Source: Bacteroidota bacterium (GTDB lineage Bacteria > Bacteroidota > Bacteroidia > UKL13-3). From it: a stretch of DNA of 64,000 nucleotides. Where the stretch lies: assembly GCA_027488905.1 (NCBI GenBank), contig JAIYAT010000020.1, positions 401,859 to 465,858 on the forward strand, given 5' to 3'. Shown here piece by piece: positions 27,897 to 36,313 of the stretch (positions are counted from its first letter, which is position 1; each line of letters opens with the position of its first letter). The notes under the pieces were generated by a model. It made no database searches. It was not told where the DNA came from and saw nothing but the letters and a program-made list of their open reading frames with translations. A program made the translations under genes and the position numbers.

Positions 27897-27936
27897 TGTC
27901 AGTATGTCACAACAAAAACAAATGGCAATAATTTTG
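27897..27936 (+). promoter_or_regulatory. Promoter and possible operator of grpE-dnaJ
   Basis: TAATTTTG (27929-27936) matches the Bacteroidota minus-7 consensus TAnnTTTG exactly and gives a leader of about 20 nt before the grpE ATG. There is no TTG at the minus-33 position. That place holds the direct repeat TGTCA-gta-TGTCA (27897-27909), which could be an activator or repressor site. Heat control is inferred from the genes only. Confidence 0.5.
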
Positions 27937-27961
27937 AACCTTGTTCCCAAAAAATTGAAGC

Positions 27962-28534
27962 ATGGAAAACAATAAAGAACACCAATCAGAAGAAATGGAA
28001 TTTAAAGCTGATACTACCCATATTGAAGAAGAATTGAAAGAAGTAGCAGAAGAATTACAAAACCATGAGCCAATTGCCGCGCAAGAAGAAAATGTCAGTG
28101 AAGTTGAAAAATTAAAAGCCGAATTGGCAGCTACACAAGAAAAATACCTAAGATTATACTCAGAGTTTGAAAACTTCAAACGCCGCACCACCAAAGAAAG
28201 AGCCGACTTATTTAAATCTGCAAACCAAGAGGTAATGATTTCGATGATTCCAATTCTGGATGATTTTGAAAGAGCCATGGCAGCCATGTCTGCAGAATCT
28301 GATAAAAAGGGCATTGAACTTATCTATAATAAATTTAATAATACCTTAACTCAAAAAGGCCTCAAAGAAATGGAAGCAAAAGGATTGCCCTTTGACCCAG
28401 ATTTTCATGAAGCAATTACAAAAGTTCCGGGTATGGGTGCAGAAATGAAAGATAAAGTAGTAGATGTTTTAGAAAAAGGATACTTTCTAGGTGATAAGGT
28501 AATTAGATTTGCAAAAGTTGTGATTGGAGAATAA
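27962..28534 (+). CDS. grpE: Nucleotide exchange factor GrpE
   Basis: GrpE releases ADP from DnaK. The 190-residue protein has an acidic N-terminal extension, then the long dimerisation helix ([36 protein letters not shown]), and the C-terminal beta domain ([31 protein letters not shown]). FDPDFHEAI is the usual FNPxxHEA motif. It lies 2 bp before dnaJ. dnaK is not in the window, which is common in Bacteroidota. Confidence 0.95.
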   Translation: MENNKEHQSEEMEFKADTTHIEEELKEVAEELQNHEPIAAQEENVSEVEKLKAELAATQEKYLRLYSEFENFKRRTTKERADLFKSANQEVMISMIPILDDFERAMAAMSAESDKKGIELIYNKFNNTLTQKGLKEMEAKGLPFDPDFHEAITKVPGMGAEMKDKVVDVLEKGYFLGDKVIRFAKVVIGE

Positions 28535-28536
28535 AT

Positions 28537-29694
28537 ATGGCCAAAAGAGATTATTATGAAATTTTAGGTGTTGGGAGAAATGCCGCTGCTGACGAGATAA
28601 AAAAGGCTTATCGCCAAATGGCCATAAAGTTTCACCCAGATAAAAACCCTGGCAACAAAGAAGCTGAAGATAAGTTTAAAGAAGCAGCCGAAGCCTATGA
28701 GGTGTTAAGTGATACCGAAAAGAAAGCTCGTTACGATAGATTTGGACATCAAGGAATGGGCGGTGCAAGTGGCGGACATGGTGCGGGCATGAACATGGAC
28801 GATATTTTTAGCCAATTTGGGGATGTATTTGGTGATGGAAACCCTTTTGAATCGTTCTTTGGCGGAAGCGGTGGAAGAAGAGGAAGTGGTGGCAAAAGAC
28901 AAAGAGTTGGCACCAACCTTAGGGTTAAAGTTAAACTAACCTTGGAAGAAATTGCCAAAGGAGTTGAGAAAAAATTAAAAGTAAATAAGCAAGTTGCCTG
29001 CACTACCTGCGGTGGAAATGGCGCTAAGGATAAATCTTCTTTTAAAACGTGTGGTACTTGCGGCGGCGCTGGACAAGTTAGAAAAGTTACCAATACCTTC
29101 TTAGGACAAATGGCTACTACTGCCACATGCCCTGCTTGTAATGGCGAAGGAAATGTGATTACCAATAGTTGCGGAGGTTGCCGTGGCACTGGAAGAATGG
29201 AAGGAGAGGAAGTTATTACAGTTAACATTCCTGCTGGCGTTGCAGATGGCATGCAATTGTCTATGAGTGGCAAAGGAAATGCACCTGAACGCGGTGGTAT
29301 TCCTGGAGACTTGATCATCTTAATAGAGGAAATTGAGGACCCAATTCTAAAAAGAGATGGGAACAATATTATCTATGACCTTTACATGAATTTTGCAGAT
29401 GCTGCGTTAGGTACTCAAGTAGAAATCCAAACAGTGAGCGGCAAGGTTAAGCTAAAAATAGATGCTGGTACCCAACCAGGAAAAATACTTCGCCTAAGAG
29501 GAAAAGGACTACCAGAACTTAACTCAGGTTATACTGGAGACCAATTGATTCAAGTTAATGTTTGGACGCCTAAAAAGTTAAGCAGCGACGAAAAAGCAAT
29601 GCTTGAAAAGCTTAGAACATCCGAAAACTTTATGCCTAAGCCAGAAAAAGGCGACCAAGGATTCTTTGATAGAATGAAAGAATTCTTTACCTAA
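28537..29694 (+). CDS. dnaJ: Chaperone DnaJ
   Basis: The 385-residue type I Hsp40 has a J domain (residues 1-70, HPD at 33-35), then a Gly/Phe-rich linker. Four CxxCxGxG zinc repeats follow ([32 protein letters not shown]). The substrate-binding beta domains end with [14 protein letters not shown]. It delivers unfolded clients to DnaK and stimulates its ATPase. It is co-transcribed with grpE. The last 8 bp overlap the convergent gene. Confidence 0.96.
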   Translation: MAKRDYYEILGVGRNAAADEIKKAYRQMAIKFHPDKNPGNKEAEDKFKEAAEAYEVLSDTEKKARYDRFGHQGMGGASGGHGAGMNMDDIFSQFGDVFGDGNPFESFFGGSGGRRGSGGKRQRVGTNLRVKVKLTLEEIAKGVEKKLKVNKQVACTTCGGNGAKDKSSFKTCGTCGGAGQVRKVTNTFLGQMATTATCPACNGEGNVITNSCGGCRGTGRMEGEEVITVNIPAGVADGMQLSMSGKGNAPERGGIPGDLIILIEEIEDPILKRDGNNIIYDLYMNFADAALGTQVEIQTVSGKVKLKIDAGTQPGKILRLRGKGLPELNSGYTGDQLIQVNVWTPKKLSSDEKAMLEKLRTSENFMPKPEKGDQGFFDRMKEFFT

Positions 29695-30454
29695 TCCTAG
29701 GACACCTTAACTTATTGAGGGGTGGTTGTAAACGTAAGTAAATCCCTATTCCCGTATACAAATAGCCATCTGCTAATCCTCCTCTATCAGGAAATAAACT
29801 TCCTTTCATTTTTGTAGTGGTTACCAGGTTAAAACTATTTTCCCAATACAAACTGAAATGCTTGGTAATCCTGCATCCAATTGAAAAACCAATATTCCCT
29901 ATCAGCGCATTTTGCCTATTTAACTGAAAAACTTCCCAATCCGTTCTGGGATAGCCAATAGAGGAGATGGTATTTTGCTTGATAGAGTCATCTATAATGA
30001 CAAAATACTTTGATTTGAAATTGATTAGCCCTAAACCCAAAACTAAATTATAAGTAAACCTGCCCCGGTTTAAACTTGCATTTTCATTTAAACTCTTTTG
30101 GTAGTTCAATTGCAATTCATCAAATATGCACTTTGAGCCAAAACGCCCATTTTGCAATATTGTTCTAACTTCACCATGTCTAAAGACTAGGCCAAATTCT
30201 GAGGTACTTTTATTTAGCAATCTATGTATTGAAACATGCCCTGTAGGTTGTAATTCATAAAACTCCTCTACATCCGTGGTGATGCGAAAATCCATTCCCT
30301 TGGTGGTTAAAAATGAATTGCCAATTCCAACTCCAAACCTATACTGAGAAATTCCCTTACCTTTGAATATGCTACTTTGAGCAGTAGAATTACCGACTAT
30401 CGCCAAAAAAGAAAGACTTGTCAAAAAGTAAGCTATAAAGACAATCCTTCCCAT
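29687..30454 (-). CDS. Secreted protein, possible outer-membrane beta-barrel, unassigned
   Basis: The 255-residue product has a signal peptide ([23 protein letters not shown]). The mature part alternates amphipathic strands with short turns ([55 protein letters not shown]), as in small outer-membrane porin-like proteins. It ends with a short basic tail rather than an aromatic residue, which weakens the barrel idea. It stands alone between dnaJ and the ABC genes; its 3' end overlaps dnaJ by 8 bp. I recognise no family. Confidence 0.55.
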   Translation of the reverse strand: MGRIVFIAYFLTSLSFLAIVGNSTAQSSIFKGKGISQYRFGVGIGNSFLTTKGMDFRITTDVEEFYELQPTGHVSIHRLLNKSTSEFGLVFRHGEVRTILQNGRFGSKCIFDELQLNYQKSLNENASLNRGRFTYNLVLGLGLINFKSKYFVIIDDSIKQNTISSIGYPRTDWEVFQLNRQNALIGNIGFSIGCRITKHFSLYWENSFNLVTTTKMKGSLFPDRGGLADGYLYTGIGIYLRLQPPLNKLRCPRIR

Positions 30455-30526
30455 TTCCTTTGTTTAATATTACAAGGTTCTTTAATTTTACTATCAAAAC
30501 AAACATAATTCTATCTTAATTGCACC

Positions 30527-31450
30527 ATGCTTATACAAATCAATAACGTTACAAAAAAGTATCAGAATCATACTGCCTTGTCACACATCAATTTGGACAT
30601 CCCATCAGGTATAATTTTTGGTTTGTTAGGTCCCAATGGCGCGGGTAAGACTAGCTTAATTAGAATTCTTACCCAAATTACTGAAGCAGACGAAGGTACA
30701 ATCCACCTTGATGGAAACCTCCTGAATAGAACACATGTGCAAGCCATGGGATACTTACCAGAAGAAAGAGGTTTATATAAGAAGATGCAAGTTGCCGATC
30801 AGCTGCTATACTTAGCCGAATTGAAAGGAATTCCAAACAAAGAAGCAAGACAACGACTCAAGTATTGGGTAGATAAATTTGAAATCAAAACTTGGCTAGG
30901 CAAAAAGGTAGAAGAATTGTCTAAAGGCATGCAACAGAAAATTCAATTTATTGGAACAGTTTTGCATGAACCTAAATTAATCATATTAGATGAGCCTTTC
31001 TCCGGGTTTGACCCCATCAATGCGCAAATATTAACTGAAGAAATCTTAGCGCTTAAAGAAAAAGGTGCTACCATCATTTTTTCTACCCACAGAATGGATT
31101 CTGTTGAATTACTTTGTGATAAAATTGCGCTGATAAACCTATCTGAGAAGGTACTAGATGGTGCCGTGCCTCAGCTAAAAGAACAATACAAAAAGAACCA
31201 ATTTGAAGTGCAGTTCGAAGGACAACTTAATTTAAACCAGGATTTGTTCAACCTAGTTACTTCGGAAGAAAAATACGGTGTTCAAAAAATTAGCATTAGC
31301 ACCCAAACCAGAATAAGCAACAGAGAAATCCTAAACCATTTGTTGCAATCCAACATAAACCTCCTAAGTTTTAAAGAAGAATTACCAAGTATGGAGGAGA
31401 TTTTCATTGAAGCCGTAAAACAAAAAAATAACTTACACCATGCTGAATAA
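30527..31450 (+). CDS. ABC transporter ATP-binding protein, NatA-like with DUF4162 C-terminus
   Basis: This 307-residue ATPase shows every nucleotide-binding motif: Walker A GPNGAGKTS, Q-loop, signature LSKGMQQK, Walker B LIILDEPFSGFD and the switch histidine in FSTHRMD. The last 80 residues form a DUF4162-type extension. It overlaps the permease gene by 11 bp. With that permease it forms an ABC-2 exporter; NatAB relatives export sodium, but the substrate here is not evident. Confidence 0.92.
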   Translation: MLIQINNVTKKYQNHTALSHINLDIPSGIIFGLLGPNGAGKTSLIRILTQITEADEGTIHLDGNLLNRTHVQAMGYLPEERGLYKKMQVADQLLYLAELKGIPNKEARQRLKYWVDKFEIKTWLGKKVEELSKGMQQKIQFIGTVLHEPKLIILDEPFSGFDPINAQILTEEILALKEKGATIIFSTHRMDSVELLCDKIALINLSEKVLDGAVPQLKEQYKKNQFEVQFEGQLNLNQDLFNLVTSEEKYGVQKISISTQTRISNREILNHLLQSNINLLSFKEELPSMEEIFIEAVKQKNNLHHAE

Positions 31451-32765
31451 AACATTTTTAATTGCCAAAAGAGAATTCTTAACCAGAATCAAAAAGAAGT
31501 CCTTTTTAATAATGACCTTGGTGTCTCCCTTGCTTATTTTATTATTCTATGGCCTTATTTTTTACTTCACAGTTAACAAATCCATCGGAGAAGAAAATAA
31601 AAAAATTGCCATCATCGATAATGCTCAGCTACTCAAACAAGACTTAGAAAACACCAAAACCATTTCGTTTCATTTTGAGTTGGATCAAACCGAAAAATTA
31701 AATGACTTATTAAGCGAATCTTTTGGATACTATGCTGTTTTAAAAATTGAAAAAAATGAAGCGGGAGAGATAATTTACCAACTCCTTGCTAAAGACCAAC
31801 CCAGTATTGGTTTAGTTTCTACCATTGAAGATAAAATTGAAGCCAAACTCAAAGATGAGCAATTGCAACAAAAAGGCATTGATAAAGCCTTGTTGAGCCA
31901 AATTAACAATACAAGGGTTAACATTGAAACTAAAAAACTAACCGACAATGGCTTTGAAGAAGGAAATGCAGGTTTAACTACCGCCATTGGCTTTGTGGGC
32001 GCGATTCTTATCTATTTCTTCATCTTCTTATATGGAGTTCAAGTAATGCGCGGGGTAATTGAAGAAAAAACCAATAGAATAGTTGAAGTAATTGTTTCTT
32101 CTGTAAAACCCTTTGAACTAATGATGGGCAAAATCTCTGGAATTGCTTTGGTTGGTTTGACCCAATTTCTGATTTGGGTAGGTTTAGTAGCCGCGCTCAG
32201 TGGCCCTGTTTCTGGCTTGGTAATGCAATTAATGGATGTGAACCCGTCCGAATTAAGTGCCATGAACCAAGGTGCTGGAGCAGCAGGAACTGAAAATACC
32301 AGCAAATTTGGAAGTTTGCTGGCTGGACTATCCAACCTAAATATTCCGTTGATTGTTGGCCTTTTTACTTTCTATTTTATTGCAGGTTACCTCTTTTATG
32401 GCGCACTCTTCGCGGCCATTGGCTCTGCAGTTGACAATGAAACAGATACGCAACAATTTATGTTTCCAGTAACTATGCCATTGGTGTTCTCCTTTGTATT
32501 GGCTCAAACTATCGTTATTCAAGACCCCAACAGCACCTTAAGCATTTGGCTATCTATGATTCCTTTTAGCTCGCCAATTATTATGATGGTGAGATTACCG
32601 TTTGGGATACCTCCACTTCAAATTTTTGCCTCAATGGCCTTTATGATAGCAGGATTTGTGTTTACCGTTTGGTTTGCTGGGCGTATTTACAGAATTGGTA
32701 TTTTAACCTATGGCAAAAAGCCTAGCTACAAGGAAATTTTCAAATGGCTGTTTCAAAAGAATTAA
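31440..32765 (+). CDS. ABC-2 type permease, NatB-like
   Basis: The 441-residue membrane protein has one N-terminal helix (about residues 22-45) and a large external domain of about 130 residues. Five further helices lie in the C-terminal half, starting TTAIGFVGAILIYFFIFLYG; GVIEEKTNRIVEVIVSSVKP is the cytoplasmic coupling segment. That is the NatB/YhaP layout. It partners the ATPase upstream, and the MFS gene begins on its stop codon. Confidence 0.9.
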   Translation: MLNKTFLIAKREFLTRIKKKSFLIMTLVSPLLILLFYGLIFYFTVNKSIGEENKKIAIIDNAQLLKQDLENTKTISFHFELDQTEKLNDLLSESFGYYAVLKIEKNEAGEIIYQLLAKDQPSIGLVSTIEDKIEAKLKDEQLQQKGIDKALLSQINNTRVNIETKKLTDNGFEEGNAGLTTAIGFVGAILIYFFIFLYGVQVMRGVIEEKTNRIVEVIVSSVKPFELMMGKISGIALVGLTQFLIWVGLVAALSGPVSGLVMQLMDVNPSELSAMNQGAGAAGTENTSKFGSLLAGLSNLNIPLIVGLFTFYFIAGYLFYGALFAAIGSAVDNETDTQQFMFPVTMPLVFSFVLAQTIVIQDPNSTLSIWLSMIPFSSPIIMMVRLPFGIPPLQIFASMAFMIAGFVFTVWFAGRIYRIGILTYGKKPSYKEIFKWLFQKN

Positions 32766-34000
32766 TGAAACAATCAAATACAAACATACTTTTAAGAATC
32801 TCTAATTTTCGCAACTTTCTCCTAACCAGGCTTTGCTTAACCTTAGGCTTTCAGATGCAGGCTGTAATTGTGGGTTGGGAGTTATTTAAAATAACCAAAG
32901 ACCCCTTTTCACTTGGTTTAATTGGGCTTGCAGAGGCAATTCCTGCCATTGGTATTGCCTTATATGCAGGGCATATTGCAGATATTTATAATAGAAAATC
33001 TATTATGCGCATTGCCATTTTGGTGTTATTGGTTTCAAGTTTCGGTTTGAACCTAGCCCTAAATAAAGCATTAGGAGATTCGGTTAGTTTTTGGGTGTTT
33101 GGTTTCATTTTTGTTGGTGGGATTGCCAGGGGATTTTATGGGCCAGCCTCCTTTTCGCTTATCTCGCAATTAGTGCCAAGGGATATGCTAGCAAGGGCAA
33201 GTACCTTAAATAGCACCACATGGCAGTTTGCGGCTGTGGTTGGACCTGCTTTTGGCGGCTTTGCCTACGCTTATATTGGACTCAAAGGAAGCTTTGCAAT
33301 CTTATCTGGATTAATGTTCCTTTCGTTTGTAGCGGTTAATTTTATCAAAGCAAGTAAACCTATTCAGTTGGTTCAAACCGAACCCATACTTATTAGACTA
33401 AAAGAAGGAATTGGCTTTGTTTTTAACAACAAGATTATTTTATCTGCTTTATCACTTGACTTGTTTTCTGTTCTGTTTGGTGGGGCCACTGCCCTGCTTC
33501 CTATTTTTGCAGATGAAATTTTAAAAACCGGACCAGAAGGTTTAGGTTTTTTAAGAGCTACACCTTCCTTAGGTGCAGTGATATCAATGATTTATTTGTC
33601 GTTTCGAAAGCCCATTCACAAGGCTGGAGAAGTGCTGCTTAAGGCAGTTGCAGCTTTTGGTTTGAGCATGCTCTTTTTTGGGCTGTCAGAAAGTTTTTGG
33701 TTGTCTCTGGTTTTGTTATTTCTAAGTGGCGTTTTCGATAGTTTTAGTGTGGTAATTCGCTCTAATATTTTACAACTTTACACACCAGACCACATGAGAG
33801 GAAGGGTATCCTCGGTAAATACCATCTTTATTGGCTCTTCTAACGAAATAGGAGCATTTGAAAGTGGTTTAGCAGCCAAGTTATTAGGCACAGCGCAGTC
33901 GGTAGTTTTTGGCGCATGTATGACACTTGGTGTGGTTGGCCTAACCTGGTGGAAAGCACCAAGCCTAAAGGCACTTAAATTTGAAGACAGCCAGCATTAA
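32765..34000 (+). CDS. MFS exporter, EntS-like (MFS_3)
   Basis: I choose the ATG at 32765, which overlaps the permease stop as TAATG; an in-frame ATG at 32744 would overlap by 22 bp. About 411 residues with twelve membrane helices are predicted. The loop DIYNRKSIMRIAI after helix 2 is the MFS motif-A equivalent, and GPASFSLISQLVPRDMLARA, with the later DHMRGRVSSVNTIFIG, is typical of EntS-like exporters for siderophores or drugs. It is probably co-transcribed with the ABC pair. Its last 4 bp overlap rimM on the other strand. Two GGTTYRAACC sites are present. Confidence 0.88.
   Translation: MKQSNTNILLRISNFRNFLLTRLCLTLGFQMQAVIVGWELFKITKDPFSLGLIGLAEAIPAIGIALYAGHIADIYNRKSIMRIAILVLLVSSFGLNLALNKALGDSVSFWVFGFIFVGGIARGFYGPASFSLISQLVPRDMLARASTLNSTTWQFAAVVGPAFGGFAYAYIGLKGSFAILSGLMFLSFVAVNFIKASKPIQLVQTEPILIRLKEGIGFVFNNKIILSALSLDLFSVLFGGATALLPIFADEILKTGPEGLGFLRATPSLGAVISMIYLSFRKPIHKAGEVLLKAVAAFGLSMLFFGLSESFWLSLVLLFLSGVFDSFSVVIRSNILQLYTPDHMRGRVSSVNTIFIGSSNEIGAFESGLAAKLLGTAQSVVFGACMTLGVVGLTWWKAPSLKALKFEDSQH
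33044..33053. repeat. GGTTYRAACC site, TG centre, extended
   Basis: GGTTTGAACC in the MFS gene, read as Gly-Leu-Asn. The reverse strand carries the 15-base core GGTTCAAACCGAAAC. Confidence 0.8.
33370..33379. repeat. GGTTYRAACC site, CA centre
   Basis: GGTTCAAACC in the MFS gene, read as Val-Gln-Thr, followed by GAA. Confidence 0.8.
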
Positions 34001-34500
34001 TCTGGAAGTAAGCCATCTGGCAAATCCATATCTATGCGCTTTTTACGCTTATCAAAAGAGGTAATCCAATCTTCGACGATGGGAATTAAAACCAATTGAT
34101 TATTATATTGAATTTCTGCCAAAACTTGCTGCGGCATTTCTAGCAACCTAATGATTTTACCGAGTGGCTTTTCACAGACATCATAAATGGTAAACCCATT
34201 TAACTCTTCTTCGAAAGCGATAGACTTGCGCTTTGCCTTTCCAGGCAAGAGGACTGTTTTCCCCACAAATTTTTCTGCCTGAAAGGTATCTTCTATATAG
34301 CGTAATTTGATAATTGGTGCATCATCAGAACCTTTAACAGACTCAATAAAAAAAGGAACGGGTTTTCCTTTGATAGAAAGAAAAACCCATTCCTTTAATG
34401 TAAGTTGGTAGTCGGGCAAAAACCTCAACTCCCCTTTTGTCCCATGAACCTTCGCAAGGGTACCGGCCTCCCGGAAATCTTCTCTACGAATTGATTTCAA
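33997..34500 (-). CDS. rimM: Ribosome maturation factor RimM, TTG start
   Basis: RimM binds the 30S head through bS19 and helps 16S rRNA processing. The 167-residue protein has the N-terminal RimM barrel (AGTLAKVHGTKGELRFLP, LRYIEDTFQAEKFVGKTVLL) and the C-terminal PRC barrel (LNGFTIYDVCEKPLGKIIRL, VLIPIVEDWITSFDKRKKRI, MDLPDGLL). No ATG lies between the rpsP stop and the conserved N-terminus, so initiation at the TTG at 34498-34500, 8 nt after rpsP, is the best choice. The order rpsP-rimM is conserved across bacteria. Confidence 0.93.
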   Translation of the reverse strand: MKSIRREDFREAGTLAKVHGTKGELRFLPDYQLTLKEWVFLSIKGKPVPFFIESVKGSDDAPIIKLRYIEDTFQAEKFVGKTVLLPGKAKRKSIAFEEELNGFTIYDVCEKPLGKIIRLLEMPQQVLAEIQYNNQLVLIPIVEDWITSFDKRKKRIDMDLPDGLLPD

Positions 34501-34508
34501 AAGAAATA

Positions 34509-35096
34509 TTATTCTGCTGGCGCTTCTTCAGTTGCTGGTGCAGCTTCTTCAGTTGCAGGAGCTTCCTCAGTTACAGGCGACTCTTCTGATGAAGGAGCAG
34601 CTTCAGATTCTTCAACAGCTACAAGTGCAGCAGCATCTGCGGCAGCTTTTGCGTTGATTTTGTCTAAACGAGCTTGGTTAGCTTTTGCTTCAACAGCAAG
34701 TCTAGCTTCTACTTCTTTAGAGAAAGCACCTTTTACACGGTCAACGTGTGCTTGTACTTTGTTGTTTTTGTCGCTTAACCAAGCCTCGAATTTAGCATCC
34801 GCTTGCTCTTGGGTTAAAACTCCTTTTGCTACACCTTTTTGCAAGTGATTTTTCATCATTGCGCCTCTGTACGAAAGAATGGCACGGCAAGTATCGGTTG
34901 GCTGAGCGCCGTTTTGCAACCAATAAGTTGCACGCTCAACATCCAATTCAATGGTTGCCGGTTGTGTTTGTGGAAGATATGAACCTATCTTCTCAATGAA
35001 CTTACCATCTCTCGGAGCACGCGAATCCGCCACCACTACATGGTAAAAAGGCGATTTAGAACGTCCATGACGTTGTAATCTGATTTTTACTGACAT
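34509..35096 (-). CDS. rpsP: 30S ribosomal protein bS16, long C-terminal extension
   Basis: The first 80 residues are a complete bS16 ([52 protein letters not shown]). About 115 further residues follow: a charged helical region, then an Ala/Glu-rich low-complexity tail with ATEEA-type repeats. E. coli bS16 is 82 residues long, and extended forms occur in Bacteroidota. The tail is probably unstructured and exposed on the 30S surface. The gene has its own strong promoter and a hairpin leader and is followed by rimM. Confidence 0.95.
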   Translation of the reverse strand: MSVKIRLQRHGRSKSPFYHVVVADSRAPRDGKFIEKIGSYLPQTQPATIELDVERATYWLQNGAQPTDTCRAILSYRGAMMKNHLQKGVAKGVLTQEQADAKFEAWLSDKNNKVQAHVDRVKGAFSKEVEARLAVEAKANQARLDKINAKAAADAAALVAVEESEAAPSSEESPVTEEAPATEEAAPATEEAPAE

Positions 35097-35116
35097 ATTA
35101 TTTTTCTTTAATTAAT

Positions 35117-35138
35117 CCCCGGTTCTCCTTTTCCGGGG
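35117..35138 (-). promoter_or_regulatory. GC hairpin with AGGAG loop in the rpsP leader
   Basis: In the transcript CCCCGG pairs with CCGGGG (plus-strand 35117-35122 with 35133-35138) around the ten-base loop AAAAGGAGAA. The loop shows a full Shine-Dalgarno core about 28 nt before the ATG, too far for normal use. The predicted transcript begins at or just before this stem. A role in stability or ribosomal-protein feedback is possible but unproven. Confidence 0.5.
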
Positions 35139-35141
35139 GGT

Positions 35142-35174
35142 GCAAAGATGTGGCATTTCAAATAAAATTCCAAA
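35142..35174 (-). promoter_or_regulatory. Promoter of rpsP-rimM
   Basis: Reading leftward, TTTG (35174-35171) is followed by 20 nt and then CATCTTTGC (35150-35142), one base from the Bacteroidota minus-7 consensus TAnnTTTGC. The predicted start of transcription is near 35136, giving a leader of about 40 nt. Confidence 0.6.
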
Positions 35175-35255
35175 CTTTAGGGGAAATTCGTTGGAGGTAT
35201 CTGGCGGCAAGCTTCTAGCTTTGAGCAGGTCGCCTTCATTCAGACATCCGCTTTA

Positions 35256-35283
35256 GCTAGCTGCTAGAGGCTAGTTGCTAGAG
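35256..35283. repeat. Two tandem 14-bp repeats between rpsP promoter and DUF1569 gene
   Basis: GCTAGCTGCTAGAG is followed directly by GCTAGTTGCTAGAG (13 of 14 bases equal). The surrounding gap (35175-35292) is otherwise featureless apart from a related CTTCTAGCTTTGAG stretch. Confidence 0.75.
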
Positions 35284-35292
35284 GTAATCCTT

Positions 35293-35754
35293 TCATAAAA
35301 GTCCAAACTGCGTAAAGTGGTGCGTAAAATGCTTGCTTTGAAATAAGTGCCACTCTTCTTTGTTAAGAGGCCCAAACACTGGATGTGAGATACTTTCGCC
35401 TTGGTAAGTTTCGTAAAAACTAATAAAGGATGCTACTTCTCTTTTTAATTCTGCTATGGCCAAATCAAGGTTTGGAAATTGATGGGGAAGTTTTCCTTCT
35501 GGCAAAAACGGCGCGGCAAAACCCTTTTTAAGGGGCGCTGGTCCTAACAACATAATTTGCTTTACGCGCTCAACTTTATCTTCTGGCGTAACCACAGAAA
35601 CCTTTAATTCTCCTTGTGCAATTTTTAAAGGTAGTATCAAATGCTCTACCATATTTTGAGCCGACATGATGCCCCAAGCAGCTGGTGTTTCTGGCTTTAA
35701 AGTAGAAAGCAATTGCCAGATTTCTTCTGAGGGAAATTTTAAAAAACCTTCCAT
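35293..35754 (-). CDS. DUF1569 / DinB-superfamily protein
   Basis: The 153-residue cytoplasmic protein ends with HPVFGPLNKEEWHLFQSKHF and THHFTQFGL, and its N-terminal half has WGIMSAQNMVEHLILPLK. The three histidine-bearing helices (MVEHL, SKHF, HHFTQFG) match the metal-binding pattern of the DinB/YfiT four-helix bundle as seen in DUF1569. Superfamily members include thiol-dependent transferases, but the reaction here is unknown. It follows the next gene by 4 bp. Confidence 0.75.
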   Translation of the reverse strand: MEGFLKFPSEEIWQLLSTLKPETPAAWGIMSAQNMVEHLILPLKIAQGELKVSVVTPEDKVERVKQIMLLGPAPLKKGFAAPFLPEGKLPHQFPNLDLAIAELKREVASFISFYETYQGESISHPVFGPLNKEEWHLFQSKHFTHHFTQFGLL

Positions 35755-35758
35755 ATGC

Positions 35759-36313
35759 TTAAGGATTAATAGCTATAATTCTATAAGCCCCCTTTTTCAT
35801 TTTGAACCAAATTTGCCCATCACTACCTATCATAGCGCCTTTCTCGTCTCTATAGATTGCCAATGGATCTTGGTCTAATACTGCCTCAACAAAATCAGGC
35901 ATAAAGATAGAATCAAAATTCTTTAGGAATGCTTCTTTTGTTTTAAAATTTCTAAGTGGGAAGTCAATTTTATTGGCAATGCTTGCTTTGTTTCTGTCTA
36001 ATACATCCAACTGAAAATTCTTAAAGAAAAGAATAAAGTTTTTTGCATTTGGGAAATTGGCATCATCCCAACTAGTGGCAATGCTGCTGTCGAACAAAAG
36101 TTGAGGTATGTGCTGATAAGGGTTTGGAAGGGTGTAATCAATAACCTTTGCGTCTAGCCCAGGAATTTCTCCATCGTAGTTATTAATAACTCTTGCTTTA
36201 ACCACTTCGGCTGTATCCTCTTTTGGTTCAATAATAATATGAGGAACATCTTCCTCGCAAGAATAAAGGCCCAATGCTAATAAGAATAGTACTACTAAAG
36301 AATTTATTTTCAT
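35759..36313 (-). CDS. Hypothetical lipoprotein
   Basis: This 184-residue protein has a lipoprotein signal (MKINSLVVLFLLALGLYSCEE) with Cys at about residue 19 followed by Glu-Glu. The mature region has no motif I recognise; MIGSDGQIWFKMKKGAYRIIAIN at the end looks like a beta hairpin. It starts 4 bp inside the end of purB (overlap at 36310-36313), so translation is coupled although the functions look unrelated. Confidence 0.6.
   Translation of the reverse strand: MKINSLVVLFLLALGLYSCEEDVPHIIIEPKEDTAEVVKARVINNYDGEIPGLDAKVIDYTLPNPYQHIPQLLFDSSIATSWDDANFPNAKNFILFFKNFQLDVLDRNKASIANKIDFPLRNFKTKEAFLKNFDSIFMPDFVEAVLDQDPLAIYRDEKGAMIGSDGQIWFKMKKGAYRIIAINP

Noticed and set aside
28749..29366. Long antisense frame of about 205 codons opposite dnaJ
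   Set aside because: It is Pro/Ser-rich shadow translation of the Gly-rich dnaJ sequence; dnaJ itself is certain.
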